A program made the translations under genes and the position numbers. Below the pieces are notes generated by a model, which worked only from the letters and a program-made list of their open reading frames with translations, searched no databases and was not told where the DNA came from. Positions 23,229-49,199 of a stretch of DNA of 64,000 nucleotides are shown piece after piece. Source of the DNA: Antedon mediterranea (lineage: Eukaryota > Echinodermata > Crinoidea > Comatulida > Antedonidae); contig NC_092674.1 of assembly GCF_964355755.1 (NCBI RefSeq), positions 6,949,001 to 7,013,000 of the forward strand, read 5' to 3'. Position 1 is the stretch's first letter; each line of letters opens with the position of its first letter.

Positions 23229-24020
23229 AAAACCACCTCTATTCGGGGAAAATCATAAATTCGATTTAATCGTCAATAAATATTAAATTATCTAACTCAA
23301 CTTAATTAGTAGGCCTAATGGTTTTCAATTGTTTCTTAGAGCCAATTCATACTTAAGTTGGTTCCTACCCTACCCACCAAAGTTGTTCTGCGTTTAGGGC
23401 ATGTGATGTACCGTAGGCCTATTCTCTACTGGTTTTACAACGCTACTCATGCCAGTGAGGGAAAGGTGATGATGTGGGTGGTTTAACTGCAATAATAAAG
23501 ATTTGTACATAATATACGGCGAGTGAAAACGCTAGCTCATTATCCGTTTAAAAAAAAATTATATCCAACCTCTGCAGCACAGATTGAAAACAAAAATGGA
23601 TCGAATTTCGAGTATACAGTACTGTACTTGCCTTTACGACGCCTGAGGGAATAGACACTTGTGAAACAGAGATTGGAATGTTCCATTCATCGCAAATCAA
23701 TACATTTGTATAATCGTATATTAAATCTATCAAAATAGTATTTTTTAAAGAAAATCGGCCTGTCTTCAACATTATGATGCTGTACTCTAGCTGTTCAACC
23801 AGTTTTCAGCTATTAAAAACAATTATCGTAGGAGGAGATAGGAAAATGCGAAGCGTCCTAGTATTATTGTGTGCGGGTATTTTTCAAGTTGGACATCCAT
23901 TAGACAGTGTATACCACGATCGGAAAACACCCCTATTTGGGGCAAATCGTTGAACCTAAATTCGTTTTAATCGTCAATAACTAATTATCTAACTCAATTT
24001 AATTAGTAAACAGGGTTACA
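23229..24020. repeat. Pair of about 95-bp direct repeats, 690 bp apart
   Basis: A block with GAAAACCACCTCTATTCGGGG, TTTTAATCGTCAATAA, AATTATCTAACTCAA and TTAATTAGTA occurs at 23229-23315 and again, diverged, at 23922-24008. The 690 bases between show no other copy in the window. It could be a composite or a solo-repeat pair of an old element. Confidence 0.55.
23846..23953 (+). CDS. Possible small secreted peptide or signal-peptide exon (35 codons)
   Basis: ATG is followed by MRSVLVLLCAGIFQVGHPLD, which has the basic n-region, hydrophobic core and polar end of a signal peptide, then 15 more codons and TGA. The last part lies in the repeat starting at 23922, which weakens the case for a complete small gene. 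Upstream, GGAGGAGATAGGAAAATG is not a strong Kozak context. No homologue comes to mind, and no downstream exon was identified. Chance is the most likely explanation; it is listed because hydrophobic-leader frames are uncommon in this DNA. Confidence 0.15.
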   Translation: MRSVLVLLCAGIFQVGHPLDSVYHDRKTPLFGANR

Positions 24021-24221
24021 TCAGGTGGTTAAAATCAGTACCGAAAGTACGAACCAACTTTATATACCATCGAGTAAAAATTTTAGAAATAAACCGCGAT
24101 TTATCGAATTTTGCCCTTACGTAAATTTATATATAGAAGTATAAAACCAATGATAATTAGGCTATATATAAAAAAGGAGGCAATTATACACAAGAAATAC
24201 AATACAGGAACATTAAAAAAA

Positions 24222-24317
24222 AATGAAAATGATGATGTCATATCACTACCATATTTGGATATATCACTACCACATTTCGGGACATCACAGTAGTTTGATA
24301 GTGTAGACAGAGCTTAA
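24222..24317. mobile_element. MITE family A, right half
   Basis: GATGATGTCATATCACTACC, ATATCACTACCACATTTCGG and GTTTGATAGTGTAGACAGAG with a CTTAA end. Confidence 0.75.
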
Positions 24318-24747
24318 GTAGTGCAATATGCAAAACGTGACATACATTATGAGGCTATTGTTAAACACAGCCGCGTGTGGTGCTTACATAACGTATGTAT
24401 ATTTATAGTGCTGCGAACTATTTAACGCCTGAAAATAATAGGTCAAAATATAGAGCTTCAGTACTATTTTATTTTTATTTTCCCAAAGTATGTGAAACCC
24501 AATAATGTGAAGAATGTTTGTAGCTAAAGTATCCTATATTCGATCACTTTAAAATGCAGGCAGTATAACATTTAGTGTAGTTTTATATCTACTGCATATT
24601 ATTGTTATTTTAATAAATATTTGTTTGATTTTGTTTGTTTGTATAATATTTTCGAATTAAATTTATAATTATGTTGAAATATTCATTTAAACGCAACACA
24701 TTTCTCCGTTTGGTGATATTTATTTAATTGATATATGTTGTAATTTA

Positions 24748-24860
24748 AAGCCACATTCACACTTAGAAGACGGAGCTGTTTAAATCTTTTATACGATTTT
24801 CAAAACGGCGGCGTCTTTTGTTCCGTCAAACGAAACATTAGGTGTGAATGTAGCCTAAGC
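24748..24860. mobile_element. Short TIR element (family G), about 113 bp
   Basis: AAGCCACATTCACACTTAG at the left pairs with TTAGGTGTGAATGTAGCCTA at the right, and the interior has GACGGAGCTGTTT and GGCGTCTTTTGTTCC. The element is compact and hairpin-forming, with no coding capacity. Confidence 0.8.
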
Positions 24861-25639
24861 CGGTTTGTTTAGATACGACACCGATTTTTTAAGCGTTTTT
24901 TTGTTTTATTCAATTCGTTGTGGAAGTTAATCCCATAGTATTAAACGGAGGTTCCTCCATGGTAATATTGGTATTATGTATTTCCATACATATTTAATTA
25001 ATTAGTTACATTTTTTTGTTTTGATGTTATGTATTAGTTAGAACTGTGTGGCTTATGTTATAATTTTGTCTGTAAATTGGATGCACCGTTAACTAATAAA
25101 TGTGTGCCACCGATATAAAGGTGATTCATATGAATAAGTAAATAAATAGTATGAAGGAACTATTTATTTATCTAAACAATTCCTTAATGGTATTAGTGAG
25201 TACCGGTACACAAGGGTAAACATAACTTTGTGTAATCCGGATTGGTCCCTGGACAATTTGATCGCTTCCGAATACCTGGTCAAAGTTGGCTATTGATTAA
25301 GCGATCATAGCAAGGCTGATCGAAAATTGCTTTATTCAGAACGAATTTAGAATTTTCAATCAAGGAGAACTGTCCACACGACGTCCATATTACGCCGTCG
25401 ACGTTCATATTTCGTCTTCGACGTCCATATGATACAAAAAAATACTACAGTAAACACTTCAGCATCCATTATGCATAACTATCTTTTTCATACAAACAAC
25501 AATAAATAGTAGATCCATTGTATATTGTTCTACTAATTATATACAGAATCGTTATATTTGTTTTATTGAATGAAATCTCAAATTATCATATTTGACAAAA
25601 GCATGCATAACAAAAGCCGTGATTGTTAATCGTTAGCAA

Positions 25640-25893
25640 TAAAGCTTGGTTCCCACTTGGGACACGCAACGCAATGCCGTTAGCACAACGCAAGAAAGTT
25701 GAGCAATGGCAAGCGACAGTTTGACCAATACTGTATATCGTTTTTGATTGGTCAAATTACTTTAAGTTACGCTTACGTCCTTGCGTTGTGTAGTCCATAG
25801 ACAGTTTGACTAATATATCGTTTTTGATTGGTCAAATTACTTTACATTGCGCTTACGTCCTTGCGTTGTGTAGTAGTGAGAACCAAGCTTGAT
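25640..25893. mobile_element. MITE family B copy with an internal duplication
   Basis: TAAAGCTTGGTTCCCACTTG at the left and GTGAGAACCAAGCTTGA at the right. The inner block CAGTTTGACCAATA, ATCGTTTTTGATTGGTCAAA and TTACGTCCTTGCGTTGTGTA appears twice (about 25719-25793 and 25802-25873), making this copy longer than the others. Confidence 0.85.
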
Positions 25894-27477
25894 AAACGAA
25901 ACGAAATTGCTTACTGAGTTATTCGTTCAATTCCACTCAGTTAAATTTCTAAAACCACACATTTCTCAGAACCAAATGAAAATAAAATGTGGGGTTTTGA
26001 GAAAACGTCGTGATGTAAAAATGTATTGCCCTCAGAGTACCAACTGTTTGAGATACTCCGACCCACGGGTATACAGTATCTCATCATCTGGGCCTATTTT
26101 AACGCCTTAAAAGGTATATACAGAGTACACCCAGGGAAGAGTGAAATGTTCACTCTTTTCTGGTATATAAGACAGAGATGGAAAATAGGCAGTTTTTTTG
26201 CTTCTTCATCACCGATATAGTATCTCATACCGAGAATATTTGTAGTTTGTAAGTCCAAGTTCTCACATAGTTAAGCCATATGAAGCCCTTTCAACCGCTT
26301 GGAGTTTTGAACCGTACCTTATTCCTTGTGGAAAAAATGATATAGGCATATATATTGAATGCAATACAATGTAATGTAATACTCCATAGACGCGACAATT
26401 TATATATTTATATTACTACTACGTTATTGGATTACCACGTTATTCATATACAAACAATATCTGGAATATAGTTCAGACATGCCGTACGATTAGCATTTTA
26501 GGTTATGTCTACGTGCTAAGTATTTCATTCTCGCGGCTCAACCTAATTACACGCTATCACTCAGTGTCCTATTTTTAATAAACATTAGGCCTATATATAC
26601 TCAATCGTTATTTTTTCGCGGTTGAACACCTAACACACACCTGACTATTGTCGGTATTACAATCTTTATCGGTAGGCCTAACTTTAAAAATTAAAAACAC
26701 ATTAAAATCGTCTTACCTTTTCTATGATAGGAAGTAACTCTATATTTGATATTTGTCACAAACACCTGCCGATATCCATGGCTTGCAGTCAACCTTGTAT
26801 TATCATTACAATTAACGGCTAAAGCTTTTTCTTTTGACTAATCATAGCAGTTTTGTATAGCGATTTGCTTTTTCACGCAACCAATTACTCTCCAATGAAT
26901 GTCATGTTCGTGCCAGTATATTATTATTATCGAATAAAATAATTTCACATTGAAGTTGATGAGCATTGTAAGCGCGTCGGGCGTGGTTTTAGCAAATTCC
27001 GTCGATATTTATGTTAGAAATTATGGCACGCAATTGTCAGAATAACCATAGAGATATTATCTAGGCTGTGACTTACGGAAATATACATTATCGTATCCGG
27101 TAATATACATTATCGTATCCGGTATATATGTCTTCAATATTGTATCAATGGAAATATTATCGTAACTCGAATGCGCCTTAACTGTGCACATGAATAAATT
27201 ATAAAAATTTAATGTTTTTTAAAAATAATTTATTCGTGTTAAGTATTATTAATTTCTTTTTTCCCCTCTTTGCGGTATTATCAAAAGCATATAAAAAACG
27301 TGTGCGTGCCAGTAAGTAATTCGTATTCACATTATAACTATAACATGATGTAATATATTATTAGCACGGATGTAAGCTAATAATAGTAGAACAGCCTTTG
27401 TTGACTATGTTGTAAATTGTGGGTTTTAATTGGGTTTCATCGAAGTACGTTGACCATAAATTGGAGTTTGACAATTT

Positions 27478-27858
27478 TATTTCGGCAAACTGTATTTCGA
27501 AAAACGGTATTTCGGCAAACTGTGTTTCTGCAAACTATTCCCGCAAACTGTATTTCGGAAAATTGTATTTCGGCAAACGATATTTCAGCAAACTGTATTT
27601 TCGGCAAATTGTATTTCAGCAAACTGTAGGCCTATTTTTGCAAATTGTATTTCAGAAAACTGTATTTCGGCAAAGTGTAGTTCAGCAAACTGTATTTCGG
27701 CAAACTGTATTTCGGCAAACTGGATTTCGGCAAAATGTAATTCAGCAAAATGTATTTCGGCAAAATGTATTTCGGTAAACTGTATTTCGGCAAACTGTAT
27801 TTCAGCAAACTGTATTTCGGCAAACTGTGTTTCGGTAAACTGTATTTCGGCATAATGA
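27478..27858. repeat. 15-bp minisatellite, about 25 units, open in both orientations
   Basis: Unit AAACTGTATTTCGGC. Because 15 is a multiple of three, every frame is a pentapeptide repeat: KLYFG, QTVFR or NCISA on the plus strand and PKYSL-like on the minus strand. This explains the overlapping open frames at 27417-27941. There is one irregular spacer (27625-27640, with TAGGCCTATTTTTG) and several point variants. I treat it as non-coding because no start or splice context supports a gene and all frames are equally open. Confidence 0.9.
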
Positions 27859-28502
27859 TGTTAACCAAAGACTGCCTTTTATTAAGACAGCTTCGGGAGG
27901 ATGGCGGGTGTTGGTCTCAGTGTGATGGGTTAACTTTATAATTCCTAAATAAATATAGCGTTCATTCGTTCGTTCGTTCATTCATTTATTCATTCAATCA
28001 AATAACAATTAAAGACAAAGACATTTGCAGTTTTTTAAAAATAATAAATACATTAAATAAACATTTTAGCAATTATGGGAATTCTTCATGATTCATTCAT
28101 TACCGACGTCGGCGGTACGTCCGTAACGACATATATAGAACATTTCATTCATTCCTGTAATCATTTCGAAGGATATCGTTCTACATATTATTATGCTTAT
28201 CCAAAACGATCGATAAAACACGCTGCATATTGTTATATTCATTTCCTAATCGAATGATAATAAAATAAGGATAAAAACAGGAGAACAATAGGTGGTTGAT
28301 TTTTAACATGGATATAGCAGTAAAACTAGTAATAATGATCCCATTGTCAAAGCCATGACAGTCAATGGAATTGATGTACATGTATAATTGAATTTAATAC
28401 ATTACTTACAACAGTATAGTAAAATATTTTTGGTTTTATGGACGTTATTAGGGCCTAAATTGAGAAGGGGAGCAGAGCATCCAAAATGAATTAATGAACT
28501 TG

Positions 28503-28597
28503 TAAAGCTCTGTCTGCACTATCAAACTTTTTGTGACAAAAAAGTGTGCCCATGTGCATATTTGCTTATTATTTTTGATAGTGTAGACATAGCTTAA
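28503..28597. mobile_element. MITE family A, internally deleted copy
   Basis: Both ends are present (TAAAGCTCTGTCTGCACTATC and GATAGTGTAGACATAGCTTA) but only about 95 bp long; the CAAATATGG core is reduced to CCCATGTGCATATTTGC. Confidence 0.8.
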
Positions 28598-28680
28598 AAT
28601 TACTATTACTAACATTTGTATTAATTTTGTGACAGATACTTAATAATTAGTGTAACAACGTAAACACTCATGAGGCATTC

Positions 28681-28712
28681 GACCCCCCCCCCCCCCCCCC
28701 CACACACACACA
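28681..28712. repeat. Poly(C) tract joined to a CA repeat
   Basis: About 18 C followed by ACACACACACA. Other homopolymer G or C runs: 13140-13151 (C), 33038-33063 (G), 37803-37817 (G), 38351-38365 (C). Confidence 0.9.
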
Positions 28713-29157
28713 TATATGTCTATTGTTATCCAACAGAATTGGATACAACAATTGTATGTAAAAATTGTATTTAATGTTAATGTATTTTTCGGTCGATCGA
28801 AAACTGTGAAGCATGCCTACTACCAGGGGCCTTGGCCTAATCATGTGGTCTTTTATATCATTTATCAAAATATCTTTATTTTGCGGATTTACTTTTTTTA
28901 CGTTATATAAACCTAAATACTCTTCAAAGATTTTTATTCTGGTGCTATTTCAACATTATATAATGATTATAAATTAATGGTTTACGAAGGTTATATATTA
29001 GTAACGTCCAATCAGTTTAGTCAAACATCCATTATTGTAATCTCTATTATATATAATACCGTACTATCGCATTATTAATTTTATGTTCAGTAAACTAAGC
29101 CTGATCACATAATGGACTACGTCCAAAACATACGTGAGTGACGAGTGCTCAGGTTTA

Positions 29158-29398
29158 CAAAAAGCTTGATTCCATTTGGACGCAGCGCAAGGACGTAAGC
29201 GCAACGCAAGTAAAAATTGGTTCCCGCTAGTGACGCAGCGCAAGGACGTAGACGCAACGCAAGCGAGTTGACGAGTTGACGTTACGTCCTTGCGTTGCGC
29301 TCCTAGTGGGAATCAAGGTTAAATTTATGGATCACTGAGCTGTCGTCCATTGGTCAACTCGCTTGCGCTTGCGTCTCGTGCTAGTGGGAACCCGGAGC
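29158..29398. mobile_element. MITE family B, two partial copies nested or joined
   Basis: AAAGCTTGATTCCATTTGG and GACGCAGCGCAAGGACGTA are followed by a second left end, GGTTCCCGCTAGTGACGCAG, then two right ends (CTAGTGGGAATCAAGG near 29312 and GCTAGTGGGAACCCGG near 29380). Confidence 0.75.
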
Positions 29399-30045
29399 AT
29401 AATGATGGTAAGCCTACGTATCGTAGGGCTACGTATTTTATTCGGCCACACGACCGAATCCGTGCTCAGCGTAAAGGAAGATTTAAAGCTTGACCGCTGA
29501 TGGTTTGATTATTTCTATGATTATATTAAGGCATGGATAGCGACGATTGCGACCTTGCTAATTAAGACCGTAGCTATATATAGACACATGTAGGATGAAA
29601 CCCATAATTAATTATGATAAAATAAAAAACCTAAAAAAGTATATGAAATGACAATATATTTTTCTTTATAGAACTGTACTCTCTTTAAGTAAATCTCTCT
29701 ATTATGTAACAGAACACGGCCTATAAACACAAAACCGCTCAGCCATAAACTAGGCTACTTAGGACTGTCGTCCTCTATTTCACACGCACACAAAAAAAAA
29801 ATGTTATATAACGTGCGTTGGATTTGGTGCCGTGTGCAGAACTGCCAAGCGATTAAGCATATCAACATAATCAACACGGGAACTATCTTGTTAAATGACT
29901 TAATAACTATATGTCATATCTCCATCGTGTAGACGTTGCATTTTGATGCGAATTTGCATTATGAATTGCATCGCATTGCTTTTTATAAGAGAGCCGTTTT
30001 AATGCATGGAGAGGACGAATTCATAGAATGAATTCCTGAGACTAA

Positions 30046-30205
30046 TAAAGCTCTGTCTGCACTATCAAACTAGTTTGACAAAAAAGTGCCCAAATATGGT
30101 AGTGATATGCTTAAATATGGTAGTGATATGATCCATCCATCATATCCATGTATGGGCACATCACATTTTTTGTCACATAAAGTGTGATAGTGTAGACAGA
30201 GCTTA
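30046..30205. mobile_element. MITE family A copy (full length)
   Basis: TAAAGCTCTGTCTGCACTATC to GTGATAGTGTAGACAGAGC and TTAA. Two AAATATGGTAGTGATATG units. Confidence 0.88.
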
Positions 30206-30345
30206 ACTATGCAATATATAATGTTACATAACATTTTGCTCATTCGTCGTGGTGAGAACCAGTAATGTTCGCGATTCGATTTCACTTCGACAACGTGTGG
30301 ACACTAGGCCTAGTAACTGTCTGCTGTGTCGGATTTTGTCCATTC

Positions 30346-30527
30346 TAAAGCGTGGTTCCCACTAGCGACGCAACACAAGGACGTAACGCAACGCAAGTGA
30401 ATTGACCAATCACAAGCGATGGCTTATTCGCTTGCGATTGCTAACCGTCTATTTCGCTTGTCATTGGTTAAAACGCTTGCGTTGCGTTTACGTCCTTGTG
30501 TTACGTTCTAGTGGGAACCAAGCTTAA
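30346..30527. mobile_element. MITE family B copy (full length)
   Basis: TAAAGCGTGGTTCCCACTAG, GACGCAACACAAGGACGTAA, ATTGACCAATCACAAGCG, and the mirror TTACGTCCTTGTGTTACG with TAGTGGGAACCAAGCTTAA. It is nearly identical to the copy at 42919-43103 in LONRF intron 5. Confidence 0.92.
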
Positions 30528-31829
30528 GGCTCCCTCCCACTTTAAATGTGACGACTTATTAATAAAGAACAATCATCTTAAACAATGCAACCAAGTGCGA
30601 CGATTATTAAGTCACTCTTGTTAAGTGTGATTACGTCGTGGAGCAAAGCCATAAAGTACGTGAATCAACATTAACAATATAATCATCATTATCACAAAAC
30701 CATTCAATTAATAAACTCTGATCATCATAAAAAAAATAACTTAGGGCCTACGTAAATCTTGCAAATGTATCTATCGTGTTGCGGGAACCAAGGTTAGATG
30801 GAAAATCATATAAATAAATACATTACTATGGATCTTTTTTATAGCTCCCGTAAAACAGAACATGACGATCCCATATCGCTCTTACGAAAAAGCCATATGG
30901 CCAGTTAAATCAATTTCCACCAGTCATCTTCCAGGCCTACAAAGCAAAGGTAAATAATAAATTGTCTTGTGCTGTGTATTAATTACCGTATTCAATTAAA
31001 AATATTATCTATTTAAAAAAAGACAATTATTATTTATTATGCAAGATTGAAATGCATTTTTTGTACTGTTTTTTATTATACTCAGAATCGAATTATAAAA
31101 TAAATGCATTCAGCAAAAAAAAAACTTACATAACATGTTAGTTGTTACGTCATTGCTGTGTGTCGTGTGGCGTTGAATTTATACCCCTTGGGGAAAGGAA
31201 GATTTTTAATCAGAAGATCACACTCACTCTAATTTATATCATTAAATTTGGAAATCCCCGTTTTATCCCCAGGTATTTATAACCCATTGATTTATATTAC
31301 GTAAGGAAATAAATACCGCGATATTGATTGCTCGTTCTCGTTGAATATTCATTGTTCACTGTTTTAATTATAAAGCCTACGAAAATATCCACCAATAGGA
31401 TTGCGGGATTTCGCCACATCCCCCCCTCGTTATCGCTTCCGCATAATACAAGTTACATAACTTTGACGTCGTAGGCTTCATAATACACTGACATTTATTT
31501 ATACGTTTAGTTGTTAAAATTGTCGATGGGATACAGAGTTAATACTGTCAGTTTTACGTAATATTACCATTTTAATATACTCTAGGCATACATAATCAAA
31601 CCGGCGGCTAATACGGCTTGCCTGTTCATTCAGTGAGCTGTGAACTTACTACTACGGCCAGCCTAGCGTTTGAGATTTCCGAAGTATACTGAAAACGCAC
31701 TGTGATTCGTCAAGGCATACGGCGACCAGTTTTTAATTGTTTTGGCGGAGATGGTTTACTATTATTCACCTGTATGGTTTAACCTGGTATTGGTATACTT
31801 TTAGTAATTTGTGCTGTTAAAGATCAAAC

Positions 31830-46069
<14,240 letters not shown>

Positions 46070-46548
46070 TTGAAAACTTTAGCTTTACACCAGGTGATAC
46101 ATCTAACCTGATAGTAGGGAGCAGAACCATTTGTTGAGCTCAAGTCAAGATTTTTACAGTGCAGGGCCAGAGCAAGCATAAGCAACTGGAGAAAAAGATA
46201 TATTTAGGCCTAGCCTAATAGATAAACGTAATTTGTCTGCTGGCTACAGTAGGTAGTATTGGCCACAATATTGTCCACAAAAAGGGCTAGTGCATGCGTA
46301 AGCAACTGACTGACTATTGGCCAAAAAATTGTTAGGTCTATTTACCAGCACTTTTGCTACTGATCTCCAGGTATAAATGGGTATTTTCCTACAAACCCCC
46401 CTGGCTATGGGCTTGTGCACTTAAAGATTTTAAGGTGATACCTTACCTCATGGAGCTGTATGTCTGGAGTAGAGAATTGAGGATTTTTTAGAGTGAGATG
46501 TCTTACCAGATGAAGTTTAGAGCAGCTAAATATTTGTTGTATTCTTCC

Positions 46549-46554
46549 AATAAA
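46549..46554 (+). promoter_or_regulatory. Candidate LONRF poly(A) signal
   Basis: AATAAA about 480 bases after the LONRF stop codon and the first canonical hexamer there. A GT-rich stretch (GTCATGTGTTGTTAC) follows at about 46586-46600, as expected downstream of a cleavage site. Confidence 0.5.
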
Positions 46555-46680
46555 AAGAAATGCAAGTTTAGTATTTTCTGAAAGGGTCATGTGTTGTTAC
46601 AAGAGACCTTTCGTTTCGCCACTAGACCACATAGCTGTCAAAGAAAATGGTTATTCTTTGCATGTTCAGTAACATATGAG

Positions 46681-46829
46681 TTAAGCTATGTCTACACTAT
46701 CAAACTAATTTGACAAAAAATATGTTTGATGTGCCCAAATATGGTAGTGATATGCGAGAACATATGTCTATATATGGGCACATCACATTTTTTTGTCACA
46801 TAAAGTTTGATAGTGTAGACAGAGCTTAA
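46681..46829. mobile_element. MITE family A copy (full length)
   Basis: TTAAGCTATGTCTACACTATC to GATAGTGTAGACAGAGCTTA with one core unit. One of the best-preserved copies. Confidence 0.9.
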
Positions 46830-47865
46830 GGCGTTTAATCTAGTGGCATGGTCGTAAAAATAAGAGGTTGTTTATGACTTGCATAATGAAACGTTACAAA
46901 ATGAAGTATTAACAGTTGAAATCCGTCCTTAGCCAAGTGCGCCATTTTTCTTTAAACCCAATTCCCTTGTTTGTAAATGGTGAAACATGAGTAAAAAACT
47001 ATTACAGGGCCAAAATATAAATCGAGGGTGCTATAGTAATAGACTCATGCATACAATATCTACTTACAATTACAGAAAACTGGGGATTAGGTATATCTGC
47101 ACATTTTTATCTTAAAATTGTTTGTTTTTTCTGACTCCATAACTTAACATGGACCACTTAGTGTTTTGTTTAACCCTTGAATTCTCATCAGTGTAGGATT
47201 GGTTGGAGGTAATGAGTGGGTGTAAGGGGCCCTAAAAATTATACAAACTTGTTTATATTTAAGTAGCCAAAATTCACAAGTGCCCAGCTCAGGTGGATCC
47301 CTCCTGGCTTCCACCTATGTCATTCCTCTCTGATGTTTGCAATATTATTTGATTATACAATATATTATGCTACAGGTATATGAAAAAGAAAGAATAATTT
47401 AACAAAGTTATTTATATGACTATGTTAAGACAGTCTCAAGTATTATTTATAAAGGTACAGTACTAATATTTAATACTTATACATCTCATTCTGATTAAAA
47501 CTATTTTAGTTAATGATTTTGGTATAATGAGACTGTATAATAGTATGTTGCCTTCACTATATGCATCAATTCAAAGGACAGACCCACTTTATTTGATGAT
47601 GAGCTCATCTGGCTTCACTTGCGGCCCAATTTCATATTTAACTGAGTGGCCTTATGTCCCTCCATTAGTAAATGTTGAATTAATTTGTACAGTTTTTTAT
47701 CAAATACGTGATATTAAGATTCAACATGAAATGATACAAAAAGGTCTTTTATTTGGGGTAGCGCCCCCTCTGAGCAGATATGACTAAATATATTTAAACA
47801 AAGGTAATACAAATGGGACACCATGTAACATAATTACGGATAGTCCCATGAACTGATTGCATGAT

Positions 47866-48133
47866 AAGGGAGTGTGGTGCAGTGTGTTGGACGTTGGACT
47901 ACTGATCGTGAGATTGTGGTTCAAATCCAACTCTGCCGCATTGCTTGTATCCTTAGGCAAGATACTTTACTTACGTTTGCCTCTCCACACCCAGGTGTAT
48001 AAATGGGTACCCATTATGGGAGTATGTTTCCATACGTGTTTGATGCAAAACTGACTGGGGTAATAATGTTCAGCGCTTAGAGGTTTCACAACATTAGGCG
48101 CTATATAAAACCAGAATATTATTATTATTATTA
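47866..48133 (+). mobile_element. tRNA-derived SINE, family 1, plus strand
   Basis: A-box-like GTGTGGTGCAGTGTGTTGG, B-box-like GTGGTTCAAATCC, then AGGCAAGATACTTTACTTAC, CACCCAGGTGTATAAATGGG, GTTCAGCGCTTAGAGG, GCGCTATATAAAACCAGAAT and an (ATT)n tail. The matching minus-strand copy is at 17900-18193. Confidence 0.9.
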
Positions 48134-48446
48134 AAATGCCTCTGATTGGATTCGAATCTGCGTCTTCTCACCGATATATTATACAGTACGTGTATATATG
48201 AAGAGGTTATGGCAAAGAAGCAAATAATTAATTATTAATTAATTGATAGTAATAAATTGTCTTGGGCATTTCGTTTTTATAGTTAGGTTATTAATTTACA
48301 ATAAAGTACACAGTATTATTAATGTTACTACTGTATTGTAGTAATTTTGTTAAAAATAAACTATAAGAACTTAATTCTTTTATATTTTAAGTTTATATAG
48401 AGTATTTTACAATTTTTATATAGTTGCTGTATTTGTGAGAGTAGTA

Positions 48447-48537
48447 TTAGTAGAACACCTATCAAGGGACACCTTAAGGACCCAACAAAGTTTCACCTTA
48501 ATTGGGGTGTCCCTTGAATAGGGGTTGGCTGTAGTTA
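48447..48537. repeat. Family D copy
   Basis: TAGTAGAACACCTATCAAGG, GGACCCAACAAAGTTTCACC, and GGGTGTCCCTTGAATAGGGG with TTGGCTGTAGT. It shows both ends of the unit. Confidence 0.7.
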
Positions 48538-48712
48538 AAACATTAGTTGTGTTTCCAAAGGATGTGAACTAAACATTGGATACACACTATTAGTTGAGCA
48601 TATCAATGATTTACAGAATAGGGACTTACTTATTTTATTATTATTGCCAGCATGAGCTAGAATGTACATTTTATTATCTTATAAGTAACAAACTAAACTT
48701 CCATCTTCTATT

Positions 48713-48863
48713 TAAAGCTCTGTCTACACTATCAAAAACTAGTTTGTGTACAAAAAAATGTGATGTGACCATATATTAAACACGATGATGTCATAACACT
48801 ATCATATTTGGGCCTATCACACTTTTTTGTCACATAAAGTTTGATAGTTTACATGGAGCTTAA
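48713..48863. mobile_element. MITE family A copy (full length)
   Basis: TAAAGCTCTGTCTACACTATC to TTGATAGTTTACATGGAGC and TTAA. Confidence 0.85.
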
Positions 48864-49199
48864 GAAACTTTCTAATCTGCATCAAAATATATTAAACATG
48901 CAGTCAATCTCCCACCAGATATAAAATATGTAAATTTATTTGTCAATATTTATATAATGGACTTAGTACATACTGAATGAAGGAAGATGATTAGCATTAT
49001 TTTGCATCAGGAGTTGTAAATCTAAATAAAAGAAAATAAATTATGTCAAGTTTTTACTGTTTGATTTATTTGTATGTAAAACAAAAAGAAAATTTTATTC
49101 AAAACATATGTCTACTTAAAAGTAGGTAATACTATGTTCTGTTGAAAAAAATAAAATTATTATGTAATATTTTTTCTTACAAAATGCAGACAACTTAAG

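Larger units (their letters stand above)
19696..31829. other. Intergenic DNA between COMMD5 and LONRF
   Basis: About 12 kb of AT-rich DNA. Besides the repeats listed separately, I find no exon with splice consensus and family resemblance. Frames at 22696-22944 (plus), 22727-22975 (minus) and 25889-26110 are unsupported. The DNA just before LONRF (about 31560-31829) contains CGGCGGC and CCAGCCTAGCG and could hold its promoter. A 22-bp direct repeat (ATATACATTATCGTATCC) is at about 27082 and 27104. Confidence 0.5.
46070..49199. other. LONRF 3' region and intergenic DNA
   Basis: Besides the repeats listed, no exon is supported. The frame 47527-47787 reads as 86 residues without family resemblance or splice context. 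A fragment near 47279-47330 (GGTGGATCCCTCCTGGC) belongs to the GGATCC-type dispersed repeat. Confidence 0.5.

Noticed and set aside
23548-23772. Minus-strand 74-codon frame with a GC-type donor-like AAGGCAAGT
   Set aside because: A non-canonical donor and no partner exon; the composition is as expected for AT-rich chance frames.
27478-27858. CRISPR-like array
   Set aside because: Units are contiguous without spacers, and the surroundings are clearly eukaryotic.
27417-27941. Possible repetitive protein gene
   Set aside because: Every frame of the 15-bp array is open. There is no start context, splice pattern or flanking coding sequence.
47527-47787. 86-codon frame downstream of LONRF
   Set aside because: I recognise no family, and there is neither a promoter-like region nor splice context nearby.
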